Part shown: positions 35,481 to 44,214 of the stretch, piece after piece
Position numbering within the stretch: the first letter of the stretch is position 1
How the letters are laid out: the number at the start of each line of letters is the position of its first letter
The notes under the pieces: model-generated
Told to the model about the DNA's origin: nothing
Databases searched by the model: none
What the model saw: the letters and a program-made list of their open reading frames with translations, nothing else
Assembly (NCBI RefSeq): GCF_963662735.1
Contig: NZ_OY759744.1
Span: 1,840,153-1,904,152 of the forward strand
Direction: 5' to 3'
Length of the DNA: 64,000 bases
Origin: an uncultured Methanoregula sp.
GTDB lineage: Archaea; Halobacteriota; Methanomicrobia; Methanomicrobiales; Methanospirillaceae
Translations under genes and position numbers: made by a program

Positions 35481-35564
35481 TCCGTCCGCTATTCGTGTAG
35501 CTTCAAGAACGTATCCATACCCCCCCTCACCAATAATTTTTCCAATTTGATATTCGGACGTATG
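35481..35564 (-). other. In-frame coding extension with kinase Gly loop, no start codon
   Basis: Reading upstream from the ATG at 35480, the frame encodes SEYQIGKIIGEGGYGYVLEA and a further nine residues up to the ATG. GEGGYGYV is an excellent nucleotide-binding loop. No ATG, GTG or TTG lies between this and the in-frame TAA at 35565-35567. A TATA-like TATAACATA near 35561-35570 would start transcription close to the ATT codon of IGKII, so initiation at ATT, or a nearby frameshift, is possible. Confidence 0.6.
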
Positions 35565-35601
35565 TTATACTCAAACGTTTAAGAGAAAAACATTTTCGAA
35601 T

Positions 35602-35979
35602 TTATTTTAATCTTTTTAAAATGCTACGCACACAATGCTCTTCATTTACCGACCGTTTATCTATATATGATTTTAATTGTTGGCGTGTGATTTTATTTCG
35701 CTTGGCTTCTGTGTGATGAAAATCACATAATGAGATCAAGTTTGCATATGTATGTTTACCTTGTTCTTCTCTAGGTTTGATATGATGGATGCTTTGAGAA
35801 TGATGAGTACATCTGGGAAATTCACATCGATTTCCTACACATTGTTGCAGGTCTCGACTCATTGCACCTGATAACGGAGGTGTTGTAGTACTCGGTTTTT
35901 TAGGAGAATTTAATCCCCATATTTTTTTCACAGAAGGAGATATTGTAAAGGGACTATACTCTTCATTTTTTTTAACCAT
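35602..35979 (-). CDS. HNH-family nuclease-like protein
   Basis: 125 residues. The C-terminal half is an HNH fold: two Cys before it (CVGNRCEFPRC), the HH pair in SQSIHHIKPREEQG, the Asn in YANLISLCDFHH, and the final His. The zinc-binding Cys and catalytic His are present. It is the first gene of the minus-strand island cluster (HNH, kinase, OLD nuclease, helicase); whether it is part of the system or an independent nuclease is not known. ATG 35979 is chosen; a TTG nine bases upstream is possible. The message may be leaderless, since a TATATT box lies close. Confidence 0.75.
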   Translation of the reverse strand: MVKKNEEYSPFTISPSVKKIWGLNSPKKPSTTTPPLSGAMSRDLQQCVGNRCEFPRCTHHSQSIHHIKPREEQGKHTYANLISLCDFHHTEAKRNKITRQQLKSYIDKRSVNEEHCVRSILKRLK

Positions 35980-35988
35980 ATTTTTCAA

Positions 35989-36401
35989 TATAACGTTTTA
36001 CTAAATAAAATTTTCAAAATGTTCCTCTCATTTTTTGACATAACGATATAATAAATAAAAAATTTTATTAGCAACATTACGTGATGTCATTCTATGGCAA
36101 AGAAAGTCCGAAAACACTTAACGGAAAGGTAAATAAAGTTATGACCGATGACGGATGAAAATCACTAGCGTCATAAATGTGCGGATTGTTTGACGGTAAA
36201 ATGAAAAAGAAGTAATTTATTCATAATAATATGTGCCCGATTCGATCGTTACTTACGAATATTGCCGCGTATATCCAAGTTCCTTCATAATTTATCCATA
36301 CAATCTCACTCACTGGTTTTAAGTGGTACTACATTTCACAAATCGTGAAATAATCTGGCCCTCTCTATAAATGTTTTTGCCGGAATTATTAGATTGCCGG
36401 A
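35989..36401. other. AT-rich intergenic stretch in the island
   Basis: No gene recognised. The segment 36060-36370 is of intermediate composition with no open frame over 60 codons that looks real. It joins the HNH gene to the dispersed repeat copy that begins at 36402. Confidence 0.35.
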
Positions 36402-36997
36402 CCTCCCTCAAAACCGCCTCTCCTTTCAATTTCCGCTATCCACGCCCATTTCCGGACCAGATCGGCCCTCCAAACGCTGCTAAATGCTGTCATGAATCTC
36501 CGACATGAGAATGGGGGAAATTTGTGAAACAGTGTCGGTTTTCCGGGAAATAGTGTCGTTAGGGTGGTGCACAAGGGGTTCCTGGTGGAGGGCCTCCGTC
36601 GGAGCGTGGGTGTCGGAGGAGTGCATATCCCAACGCGGGATCACAACCCCCCGATGATTGCCCTGTCATCCCTGCATTTCCGGGATTTTCAGGTCCTGGA
36701 AACGGGTACCATTCCCCCATGCCAAAACAAGCCATATGCGGGCTCCGTTATCATTTCTGGCATTCCCGATCCTTGTGGTGGACAGCAATTCTGGCCCGGT
36801 TTTTGCTCGTGTGGAAAAATCACAATATTATTGGTTATTTTCCCAAAATGCGGCTGAAATGCACCACATAGAATGCCCCCGAATGGTGTTCCGGCAGCCT
36901 CTTTTCCCAGCACAATGTTCAGGACATTTTTACGAAGGAAAGCCAATGGAATGCGTTTATGAAGGTCGGTTTTTCTGAGGAGGACCCGGAAAAATCG
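36402..36997. repeat. Dispersed intergenic repeat, copy A
   Basis: A GC-rich block inside the AT-rich island. A 38-nt stretch at 36665-36702 is identical to 49719-49756, and similarity continues on both sides: the segment ending CCCCCATGCCAAAA, then GCTGAAATGCACC, then a final ATGAAGG..GG.TTTTTC. The first part (36405-36470) also matches copy C near 45420-45490. No open frame looks conserved between copies. It separates the nuclease/kinase block from the deaminase/kinase-HD block. Confidence 0.75.
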
Positions 36998-37042
36998 ATA
37001 TATTACATCATATTTTATTAATTTACAAAATAACAAAAGCAA

Positions 37043-37050
37043 ATATATAA
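37043..37050 (+). promoter_or_regulatory. TATA box of the deaminase gene
   Basis: ATATATAA lies about 27 bp before ATG 37077, so the transcript probably begins at or within a few bases of the start codon. Confidence 0.45.
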
Positions 37051-37076
37051 TATCATATCTGGGTATATTTTCTTTA

Positions 37077-37562
37077 ATGAGGACCAATCGACATCATTAT
37101 TTTTTAGATCTAGCACTTCGTTGTGCCCATCAAGGTACGTGTTTGCGAAGAAATTTTGGAGCCATAATTGTTGATGAGTACAATACAATCGTATCCACTG
37201 GCTATACTGGAACCCCTCGAAAGCAAATTGATTGTACAGAATTAAAAATATGTTGGAGAACTAATCATCACATTCCATCAGGTTCGCATTATGAACTCTG
37301 TAGGAGTGTTCATGCTGAAATGAATGCACTTCTCCAAGCTGGAAAAGCAGCTCGAGATTGTACGCTTTATCTTGCAGGTTTTGATGTTGAAAATGAGAAT
37401 ATGGTTCAAATTTGGCCTTGTTTTCTGTGTGCTAAAATGATTGTAAACAGTGGTATAAAAAATGTCATTATGCGAACTGGTTCTGATTCGTATAACGAAA
37501 TGGATCCAATGGCCATTTATCAGATGCGCAGTCAAGAAGAATTAGGGGAGGATGTTGAATAG
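37077..37562 (+). CDS. Deoxycytidylate-type deaminase
   Basis: 161 residues. Zinc-dependent cytidine/dCMP deaminase fold: HAEMNALLQAGKAA carries the zinc His and catalytic Glu, and PCFLCAKMIVNSGIKNV supplies the two Cys. The N-terminal ALRCAHQGTCLRRNFGAIIVDEYNTIVSTGYTGTPR is typical of dCMP deaminases, with the extra Cys/His insertion (CTELKICWRTNHHIPSGSHYELC) that binds a second zinc in that family. It would convert dCMP to dUMP; related enzymes that act on dCTP deplete nucleotides during phage infection. AT-rich like its neighbours, and convergent with the kinase-HD gene, 87 bp apart. Confidence 0.88.
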   Translation: MRTNRHHYFLDLALRCAHQGTCLRRNFGAIIVDEYNTIVSTGYTGTPRKQIDCTELKICWRTNHHIPSGSHYELCRSVHAEMNALLQAGKAARDCTLYLAGFDVENENMVQIWPCFLCAKMIVNSGIKNVIMRTGSDSYNEMDPMAIYQMRSQEELGEDVE

Positions 37563-37649
37563 CGAATTGGATTATGTTTTTTATTTTAATTCCATTTTAC
37601 AAATTTTTCATAAATGTTAAATTTTTACATAAATTAAATCCAAAATAAT

Positions 37650-40388
37650 TTATTTATTTATAGTATTCTCAACAATTTCTACTAATTTTTTATCGTCGAT
37701 TGCGGATTTGATTAAATTTCTTACATCCGGATGGATGAAAATTCTCATCTTACCAATAGACTGAAGCACAGAATCTTGCAAAAAATTACTTATAAGAGAG
37801 TTTTCAAGATTGACGGGAGCTTCCCATTTTGTGAGATCCCGATCTGATTCAGGAAGATACATCAGTTTAGTATCATCAGTAGAGTACCTTTTCGGTATAT
37901 CGACAAGAATAATTATTTCATTATCCATCGTATCCGTCAATTCTTTTATCTTTTCACTACTAAAACCCATTTTTTCAATTTTTTTCGGATTTGACATATA
38001 TCTTTCTTTAAATTCTTTAACGAGATTATCCTGTAATTCTAGAGATACTTTTATTGCAACTTTTGCATTCCACTTAGCACGAAGTTTATTGAAACCCACT
38101 AATAACTCATCGGTATTCCCTGGATTGTCTCGGATAACAAGAAGTCTTTTAAATAATTTACGTTGTTCAACTAATGAAACTAGTTTTTTACATTTTGGTG
38201 ATGTAAAGCGAGTCAATAATGTTATGAATTGTTGATCGGAAGAACATAATTGTGATTGACGCCCATCAATTTTATCTGGAGTAATACTGTTAGGATTTCC
38301 TTTAATGTAATCTGAAAAAGCAATTTCGAAAATTTTAATTTTTTCGAAATTATCTTCAAAAATTATTTCTTGTTTTTCATCATCTTGTTTTTTATGAGAA
38401 TAAAAAATTTCCCAAATTGACCTGTGGATCATAGCTTTAATTGCCCTCGAAGTATGATGCCAATAGGCTGTTCCAAACATTACATACCTTGCAAAAGAAA
38501 GAGTTTCAGCTTGAACTTTCCCTTTTTCGTGAATTCCCAATGAGTAATAAAAAATCGATTTATTGTCTTTTATTTCTTTACTGAAAATTATCGTTAATGT
38601 TCTTAAAAGTCTTTCATAATCGATTGCTTTTCCTATGGGAATCCCGAGATGATGTGAATCACGATAAAGATAATCCAGTTTATCGGCATCAAGGGGGCTG
38701 TCGATAATTGTATGAAGGATTCTATCTTTTAAGGGATCGTTATTTTTAGTAGGATCTGCGGTGATTACACTTATAATTCTTTTCGAATCGACATCCCAAT
38801 CTTTCTCAATATTTTTTAATAATTCGTTCATATTGTAATAATTTTCTGGTTTTTCAAACATTTTCTTGAGAATTTCAATGTGCGAAAAATTCTTTTTGTA
38901 ATTATTACTTTCATGGGCTAACGCCTCTTCTACATCATGAGCTAATGGATATTGACCAATATCATGAAAAAGCGATGATAATAACAGTATTTTGAAATCG
39001 TTTTCATTCATTATTTGTTTAAACAAGGGATTGTATGGATCGTGATATAATGCATCACAGTATCTTGCTGTATTGGAATAAGTTCCTAACGTATGTTCCA
39101 ATCGTGAATGATTTGCAGTAGGGTATACCAAATTGAGGAATCCAAGTTGAGTTATTGTGGATAATCTTCTGAACGCTGGGGATTCAATGATCTCTTTAAC
39201 TCTTGGTGTAAACGGAGTAGCTATCTGATTCAATCCAGCAGTTTGAACAGCTTTTTTTCCGTGAAAATCAAGTTCATCGATTGTTTTATTAAATTGGTAT
39301 TCATCTGTTAATTTTGATACGTCTTTAACAACTTCAGACATATTTTCATATAAAATTTCATGATAATCACTACAAGGTAATCCTAGTGCTTTTTCATTAG
39401 TTAAACTACGTTTACTTATTAACCGGCAAGCCATTAATTTCAGGTAGTTGATTGCGTACGGATCGCAATCTTCCCATTTTTTTGGATCTTTTCCAGGGTC
39501 GTGTTCCTGAAAAATTCGATGTATATTTTTTCCGAAAGCGTGAAAATCAAATGCTTTTTGAAGTTTAGATCGAGGTACATCTTCTAATTTAAAACTGGAA
39601 GGAGACACCACGGAGTGTTTTGTAGATATATTTACTAAATCGGGTGATGCATAATGACTGTCAAAAATTAGAGTGAGCTTCTCATCATTAGCACCATTTT
39701 GTAATAATTTTTGCGCTGAACCTAAATCAGATATAACCGCTCGAAACGCTGGGGTTTTTTGAATAAGGATATTTTCGAGTTTGATATCCAAATGAACAAT
39801 ATCCTTTTTATGAAGTTGTTCGATACCTAGAGCCGTATGTTCAATAATTTTTAATAAATTTTCTTCGGATATTATAGAGGTCTTATTAAAAAAATCCTCC
39901 CCATTTTCTGATCCCTCAATATATTCCATTACGTAAAATGGCAATTTTTTTCTTTCTTCGATATTTTCTGTACTTGGAAAACTTTGATTTAGATATTTTA
40001 TATCTAATTTATCGATATCATCAAAAATTATATGACCGTGATAATACAGGGCTACAATATTGGGATGTCTAACTTCTGTTAAGTGTGATATTTCTTTATT
40101 GATAACAAGTCTAAAATCATGAATTTTATTTTTTATTGGACGAGGAAATTTGAGTGCACATTGAAAGTTTAAATTTTTATTTTCCAGTATACAAATTACT
40201 GCAGTGCCCCCAATAAACTTTGGTTTAATCAAATGGTAATATTCCGGAAGTGCGTCGAGAATATTTGATAATATTGTTTTCAAATAGTCCTTTTCATTGT
40301 TCCAATCCTCGGTTTTTTCCTTACCTTTGTATATCTCCTCTAATTTTGACAAATGATCTGCGATAATAGATTGATCATTAAAAGACAT
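37650..40388 (-). CDS. Protein kinase fused to SAMHD1-like HD dNTPase
   Basis: 912 residues. After about 55 residues comes a eukaryotic-like kinase domain (about 57-340): ATP Lys near 80 (CALK), catalytic loop HLDIKLEN (199-206, HLD in place of HRD), DLG at 221-223. A SAMHD1-like HD domain follows (about 390-690): HSRLEHTLG (427-435, metal His), FHDIGQYPLAHD (HD pair 475-476) and SPLDADKLDYLYRDSHHLG (metal Asp near 569, with the RD..HHLG run of SAMHD1). In SAMHD1 these residues bind the metal that removes triphosphate from dNTPs. The last 220 residues are a helical region. A TATA-like stretch is seen near 40410. Alone in its strand unit; the convergent deaminase lies beyond its end. Confidence 0.85.
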   Translation of the reverse strand: MSFNDQSIIADHLSKLEEIYKGKEKTEDWNNEKDYLKTILSNILDALPEYYHLIKPKFIGGTAVICILENKNLNFQCALKFPRPIKNKIHDFRLVINKEISHLTEVRHPNIVALYYHGHIIFDDIDKLDIKYLNQSFPSTENIEERKKLPFYVMEYIEGSENGEDFFNKTSIISEENLLKIIEHTALGIEQLHKKDIVHLDIKLENILIQKTPAFRAVISDLGSAQKLLQNGANDEKLTLIFDSHYASPDLVNISTKHSVVSPSSFKLEDVPRSKLQKAFDFHAFGKNIHRIFQEHDPGKDPKKWEDCDPYAINYLKLMACRLISKRSLTNEKALGLPCSDYHEILYENMSEVVKDVSKLTDEYQFNKTIDELDFHGKKAVQTAGLNQIATPFTPRVKEIIESPAFRRLSTITQLGFLNLVYPTANHSRLEHTLGTYSNTARYCDALYHDPYNPLFKQIMNENDFKILLLSSLFHDIGQYPLAHDVEEALAHESNNYKKNFSHIEILKKMFEKPENYYNMNELLKNIEKDWDVDSKRIISVITADPTKNNDPLKDRILHTIIDSPLDADKLDYLYRDSHHLGIPIGKAIDYERLLRTLTIIFSKEIKDNKSIFYYSLGIHEKGKVQAETLSFARYVMFGTAYWHHTSRAIKAMIHRSIWEIFYSHKKQDDEKQEIIFEDNFEKIKIFEIAFSDYIKGNPNSITPDKIDGRQSQLCSSDQQFITLLTRFTSPKCKKLVSLVEQRKLFKRLLVIRDNPGNTDELLVGFNKLRAKWNAKVAIKVSLELQDNLVKEFKERYMSNPKKIEKMGFSSEKIKELTDTMDNEIIILVDIPKRYSTDDTKLMYLPESDRDLTKWEAPVNLENSLISNFLQDSVLQSIGKMRIFIHPDVRNLIKSAIDDKKLVEIVENTINK

Positions 40389-40530
40389 AATGAATTAAAT
40401 TATATGGTATAATATAGATTTACCTTTCTATTTTAATCAAATAAATAATTTAAGAAATTATAACTTGGCCCACTCTTTAAGATCGCTATATTCTCATAAG
40501 CCGACATTACAAAAGCCCGATCTCAATATC
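40389..40530. other. Right edge of the AT-rich island
   Basis: AT-rich promoter region of the kinase-HD gene (40389-40460) changes here to GC-rich host-like sequence within the end of the AbrB-like gene. No direct repeat or tRNA that would mark an attachment site was recognised at either edge. Confidence 0.4.
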
Positions 40531-40719
40531 TCACGCCTTTGTCGAGTAAACCCGCTCGTATTGCAAAACCAGATCATCTCCCTCTCCCGTAACAACAAGC
40601 CGGAAGACATCGCCGGGATTGATCTTCCTGGACTTGACGATCTCGGAAGGGATGGTAAGGTCGAGAGAATTTGAACCGTGATGGAGCCGGGACTTGACGG
40701 TATTTTCTTTCTCGGGCAT
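40531..40719 (-). CDS. AbrB-type small DNA-binding protein
   Basis: 62 residues. The swapped-hairpin AbrB/SpoVT pattern is seen in SLDLTIPSEIVKSRKINPGDVFRLVVTGEGDDLVLQY. Such proteins regulate transcription or act as antitoxins. A toxin gene directly next to it is not seen. GGGAAGT precedes the ATG. It marks the first host-like gene after the island. Confidence 0.75.
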   Translation of the reverse strand: MPEKENTVKSRLHHGSNSLDLTIPSEIVKSRKINPGDVFRLVVTGEGDDLVLQYERVYSTKA

Positions 40720-40825
40720 ACTTCCCGGTGGGGCTCATGCACATTTAGGGCTTAATGCACATTATGTGCATAGATTTATTGTGTCGGGCTGTAAATACTC
40801 ATCCGGATGTGACCGGAGATGCCCA

Positions 40826-41152
40826 ATGCCCGACAACCCCAACCCAAAAATCCCCACGCTCGACCCCGCGACCGACACCAGCCTCTTCCGCTCGCTTCGC
40901 TATAACCTTGATGACGGTTCGCGAAGGGAACGTGGCACGGATCTTTTCGCAACGCGGGAGGCCGATGGGACGATTATCTTTTATTTCCGGCACTGGACCT
41001 GGAGCAGCACCAGCCCGGGGATCTGCCAGATCACGTCAAAAGAAGAAGCGGTGCGGTTCATCCGGGAACAGTTCACGCAGCCGGGACTTTTCTCCGGGTG
41101 GAATCACCGGGGGCTTAAGGAATATTTGCCGGAGGTGTGCGGGAGGGAGTGA
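40826..41152 (+). CDS. Small conserved protein, function unknown
   Basis: 108 residues. Starts PTLDPATDTSLFRSLRYNLDDGSRRERGTDLFATREADG and is followed by YFRHWTW and a helix EEAVRFIREQF. GGAGAT lies 6 nt before the ATG, and a longer in-frame start (40694) would include GC-rich upstream sequence. A frameshifted remnant of the same gene is at 47351-47491, so it has been duplicated. Family unknown to me. Confidence 0.6.
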   Translation: MPDNPNPKIPTLDPATDTSLFRSLRYNLDDGSRRERGTDLFATREADGTIIFYFRHWTWSSTSPGICQITSKEEAVRFIREQFTQPGLFSGWNHRGLKEYLPEVCGRE

Positions 41153-41234
41153 GGGGTAGCAGGTGAGTCCGGAAAGCTGGATTTTCCGCACTATATCGCG
41201 AGAGATCGAATGGTCCGGACAACAAAGGAATGGG

Positions 41235-41654
41235 TCACGAAGTTCTTTCAAGGAGTTCTTCGATCTTCCGGAGCAGGATCTCCGCGTGAGTCACCGCTGA
41301 TTTGGCCTCGGTCTCCGAGATGGAACCGGCCATATCATAGACCGAGCTGTGACGCTTGCGTCGCATACGGTCGAAGATGACCGCATCCTCGCTATCCAGA
41401 AAAAGTTCCGCGAATTTCACTACGGAGATATGCTGGTTGGCACCATCCGGGCGGAAACCTTTCGAAAACATCAGTGCCCGCCCGGCCTGGAGAGCTGCAT
41501 TATATGCTATGGTGTATGCCCAGTCCTGGTCAGCGGGAAGGATCGTGCGGGCGGTCCGGAGATCCCGGTGGGCGTGCGCTATTGCATCGTCCACTTTTTT
41601 CCTGTCATACGGGAGCTTTTTGATAAGGCCTTCCCGTTCGAGATCCTCAATCAT
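41235..41654 (-). CDS. HEPN-domain toxin of an MNT/HEPN pair
   Basis: 139 residues, helical. RMRRKRHSSVYD is the HEPN R-x4-6-H active-site motif of this RNase-like family. The start (ATG 41654, with an alternative GTG 41657) overlaps the end of the nucleotidyltransferase gene, the usual arrangement of MNT/HEPN toxin-antitoxin operons, where the nucleotidyltransferase AMPylates and silences the HEPN RNase. DNA of normal host composition. Confidence 0.85.
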   Translation of the reverse strand: MIEDLEREGLIKKLPYDRKKVDDAIAHAHRDLRTARTILPADQDWAYTIAYNAALQAGRALMFSKGFRPDGANQHISVVKFAELFLDSEDAVIFDRMRRKRHSSVYDMAGSISETEAKSAVTHAEILLRKIEELLERTS

Positions 41655-42210
41655 CACAGGTTCCGCTGATTATAATTTTTGCTTCCTGCATTACATTCTT
41701 TACGAATGGATCCCTGTTCTTTTTTCGGTTTTTGAGTTCCGCTGCAGTCATGAGGGTGTAGTTGATCTCCCGGCCGGCTGCCTGCTCGCAGGAATGGATG
41801 GCCGGAATGAGCCTGTCCTCATCCACATCTCCTACAATGAAAAGATCGATGTCGCTTTTTGCCCCGGCAGTACCTTTCGCATACGACCCGTAGATGAACA
41901 TGCACGCGATCTCCTCTCCGGAAAGGGCTTCCTTTATCATGCCGGCGATTCCTTCAGTTTTCAGCACGATCTTCTGGAGATCGATATAGAGGAAATGGCC
42001 GGTATTTACCTGGTAATACAGCTGGTTTCCTTTCTTCTGCCCGGTGATGAGACCGAAGGATTCAAGATTTGCGAGTTCCCGGCGTACTGCATTGATGTTC
42101 TCGCTTGTTGCCCTGACAATCTCGCGAATATAATACTCACTCCCCGGGTTGAGCAGGAAGAGCGTGAGAAGCTTCACCCGGGTCTTTGATGAGATGAGCG
42201 CTTCCAGCAT
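41647..42210 (-). CDS. Winged-helix minimal nucleotidyltransferase (MNT antitoxin)
   Basis: 187 residues. An N-terminal winged helix (about 1-75, EYYIREIVRATSENINAVRRELANLESFGLI) is followed by a minimal nucleotidyltransferase with GSYAKGTAGAKSDIDLFIVG: the GS and DxD metal-binding motifs are complete. Antitoxins of MNT/HEPN modules add AMP to the HEPN partner; the added DNA-binding domain suggests it also represses its own operon. It is followed immediately by the HEPN gene with an 8-nt overlap. Confidence 0.87.
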   Translation of the reverse strand: MLEALISSKTRVKLLTLFLLNPGSEYYIREIVRATSENINAVRRELANLESFGLITGQKKGNQLYYQVNTGHFLYIDLQKIVLKTEGIAGMIKEALSGEEIACMFIYGSYAKGTAGAKSDIDLFIVGDVDEDRLIPAIHSCEQAAGREINYTLMTAAELKNRKKNRDPFVKNVMQEAKIIISGTCDD

Positions 42211-42373
42211 GAATACATAATGTATTCAATTGAGTAAAAAATGTATTCATTTCCCTGCACCGGGAACCGCAAACTTGTACAATACCGCGGAACGTGTCTT
42301 CTCATCGGAGACAAAATCCTGTCGGGAGATCCCCCGGGTAAATGTACGGATATGCCTCACTCCCACGCCCCAT

Positions 42374-42742
42374 TCATCCCGCATTCGTATCTTCCGGCCG
42401 TACCACCCGGCTCGCAATTCCGTCGGCAAGTGCCCCGTAGATGATCCCGAATACGAAAAGCATCGCGGCCCCGAAATAATTGTGGGAAAATAGGGGGACG
42501 ATGCAGAGCAGGAGGCTGAAGATCGCCCCCAGACCCGCCCCCCGGATCACCGGGTGAAGGGGGATACCGTCCGCAAAACCGATCGCAAATCCCTGGATGA
42601 TACGACCGTAGAAAATCATCACCATGAACCACGGCTCGGGTGTGACCCCCGGGGGAGCGGCCACGAGAAGGCTGCCGGCACAGTACAGGCCGGTGAGTAT
42701 ACCAATGCCGGTCGTAAGTGCAATCCGCTTAATCTGGATCAT
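42374..42742 (-). CDS. Small membrane protein, function unknown
   Basis: 122 residues with about four hydrophobic stretches (IALTTGIGILTGLYCAGSLLVA, PWFMVMIFYGRIIQGFAIGFAD, GAGLGAIFSLLLCIVPLF, AAMLFVFGIIYGALADGI), plausible as a four-helix membrane protein. GGATGA precedes the ATG. Family not recognised. Confidence 0.6.
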   Translation of the reverse strand: MIQIKRIALTTGIGILTGLYCAGSLLVAAPPGVTPEPWFMVMIFYGRIIQGFAIGFADGIPLHPVIRGAGLGAIFSLLLCIVPLFSHNYFGAAMLFVFGIIYGALADGIASRVVRPEDTNAG

Positions 42743-42880
42743 ATCTGTTCATCCAGATATGGGCTGGTGGGGATAAAAGTCCTGCCATGTACCGGCTGAA
42801 AACCCCTCTCGCGTACCGCACGTTACCGCTCCCGCACCAGAACCCCCAACCCCAAATAGCATCCCCCCAAAATACTAGTA

Positions 42881-43459
42881 ATGCTTCTCTTCCTCGATAC
42901 CGAAACCACCGGCCTCCCCAGATACTCCGCAACAGATCCCACAGAAAAATGGCCCCGGGTTGTCCAGCTGGCCTGGGCCTTATACGATGACGAAGGCAAC
43001 CACGAACGTCTGAACAGTTTTATCATTTACCCGACGGACTTCACCATCCCCATGGACTCCGCGAAAATCCATGGCATCACGACTGACCGGGCAAAAAAAG
43101 AAGGGACCTCGCTGCATACGGTGCTCCCCCAGTTCAATGCCGATGTCGGGAAGGCGGAAATGATCGTTGCCCACAATGTTGATTTCGACCTGCCGATCGT
43201 CCATACAGAATTCATCCGGTGCAGGCTGGAGACAAACATCCTGGAGAAACAAACCGTCTGCACCATGAAACCCCGGGAGATCGTTTCTTTGTGCAGACTT
43301 CCGAAACCCTCGGGCATGGGATACAAATGGCCGACGCTGAATGAGCTGCACCTGCAGTTATTCCAGGAAGAATTCACGGGCAGCCATAATGCCGGTGCCG
43401 ATGTCGAAGCCTGTGCACGATGTTATTTCGAGCTGAGGAAAAGGGGAATAATCGGATAG
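42881..43459 (+). CDS. DEDDh 3'-5' exonuclease (DnaQ-like)
   Basis: 192 residues. Exo I FLDTETTGLP, Exo II VAHNVDFDLPIV and Exo III HNAGADVEACAR give the four acidic residues plus His of the DEDDh family. It probably trims DNA or RNA ends in repair; no polymerase subunit context is seen. A damaged copy of its first third is present at 53027-53145. Confidence 0.88.
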   Translation: MLLFLDTETTGLPRYSATDPTEKWPRVVQLAWALYDDEGNHERLNSFIIYPTDFTIPMDSAKIHGITTDRAKKEGTSLHTVLPQFNADVGKAEMIVAHNVDFDLPIVHTEFIRCRLETNILEKQTVCTMKPREIVSLCRLPKPSGMGYKWPTLNELHLQLFQEEFTGSHNAGADVEACARCYFELRKRGIIG

Positions 43460-43666
43460 GGATATCTGGAACGATCAGTTCAACCCGTCGCACATTGTCT
43501 TTTTAAAATGCACCAGGCAGATCTTCGTATTTGTCCCGGTACACCGAATCAACTCCGGATTTTGCACGCAGTGAGTGCACAATCCATTCCCCAATTCCCC
43601 GGGTTCGTATATCTCGAAGAGAGCAGGAACTCTTCCGTCACGGTTGACTAATTAAAAAAGGGAATC

Positions 43667-44200
43667 TCACGAATCAGGTGAGATCCGCTGGAGTGCATTC
43701 TTAAGATCGAGATACAGTGGAACGGTCTCACCCGGCATCCTGATTGCCTGTTTGAATGCGAATTTTTTATAGAACTCAACAGCACTGTGTTTTGAATCGA
43801 CCGTGATGATACGACAGCCGACATAACGGGAGAGTGAAATGGAGATGGTGAAGATCTTCCGCAGCATACTCCTCCCGACACCGAACCGTTCATAATCGCT
43901 GTGCGTTGCCAGCCGTGCAATCTTCAGCGCCGGATACTTCCGGAAATGATAACTCTCCTCGCGGTCACACGCTTCGACAGCCCTCACTTCGATACTTTCG
44001 TTGACGAGCGTAAAAAACCCGATAAGATTCCCATTCCAGAAAACCAGTCTTGTTACGGAAATAAGATCGTTCTGGTTAACGAAAGCGTCCTCTTTTAAAA
44101 ATTCATCAAGCTCGGGTTCAGAAGAATGAAACCCGGACAGATCATGAGCAGCACCCAGGAGAACAAATTCAAGATCTTCAAAAGGGATGGGGGAGAGCAT
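43667..44200 (-). CDS. GNAT acetyltransferase, toxin-like
   Basis: 177 residues. The sequence FHSSEPELDEFLKEDAF, LVFWNGNLIGFFTL, ARLATHSDYERFGVGRSMLRKIF and SAVEFYKKFAFKQAI fits the GNAT toxin group that acetylates aminoacyl-tRNA (TacT-like). The acetyl-CoA loop is RFGVGRS. A 49-residue gene lies 14 nt upstream and probably encodes its antitoxin, as in other GNAT toxin-antitoxin pairs. Confidence 0.8.
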   Translation of the reverse strand: MLSPIPFEDLEFVLLGAAHDLSGFHSSEPELDEFLKEDAFVNQNDLISVTRLVFWNGNLIGFFTLVNESIEVRAVEACDREESYHFRKYPALKIARLATHSDYERFGVGRSMLRKIFTISISLSRYVGCRIITVDSKHSAVEFYKKFAFKQAIRMPGETVPLYLDLKNALQRISPDS

Positions 44201-44214
44201 TCTAAACGCACGGT

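Noticed and set aside
36564..36978. Open frames of 97 and 106 codons in repeat copy A
   Set aside because: Not conserved in copy B, where the same segment has stops and shifts.
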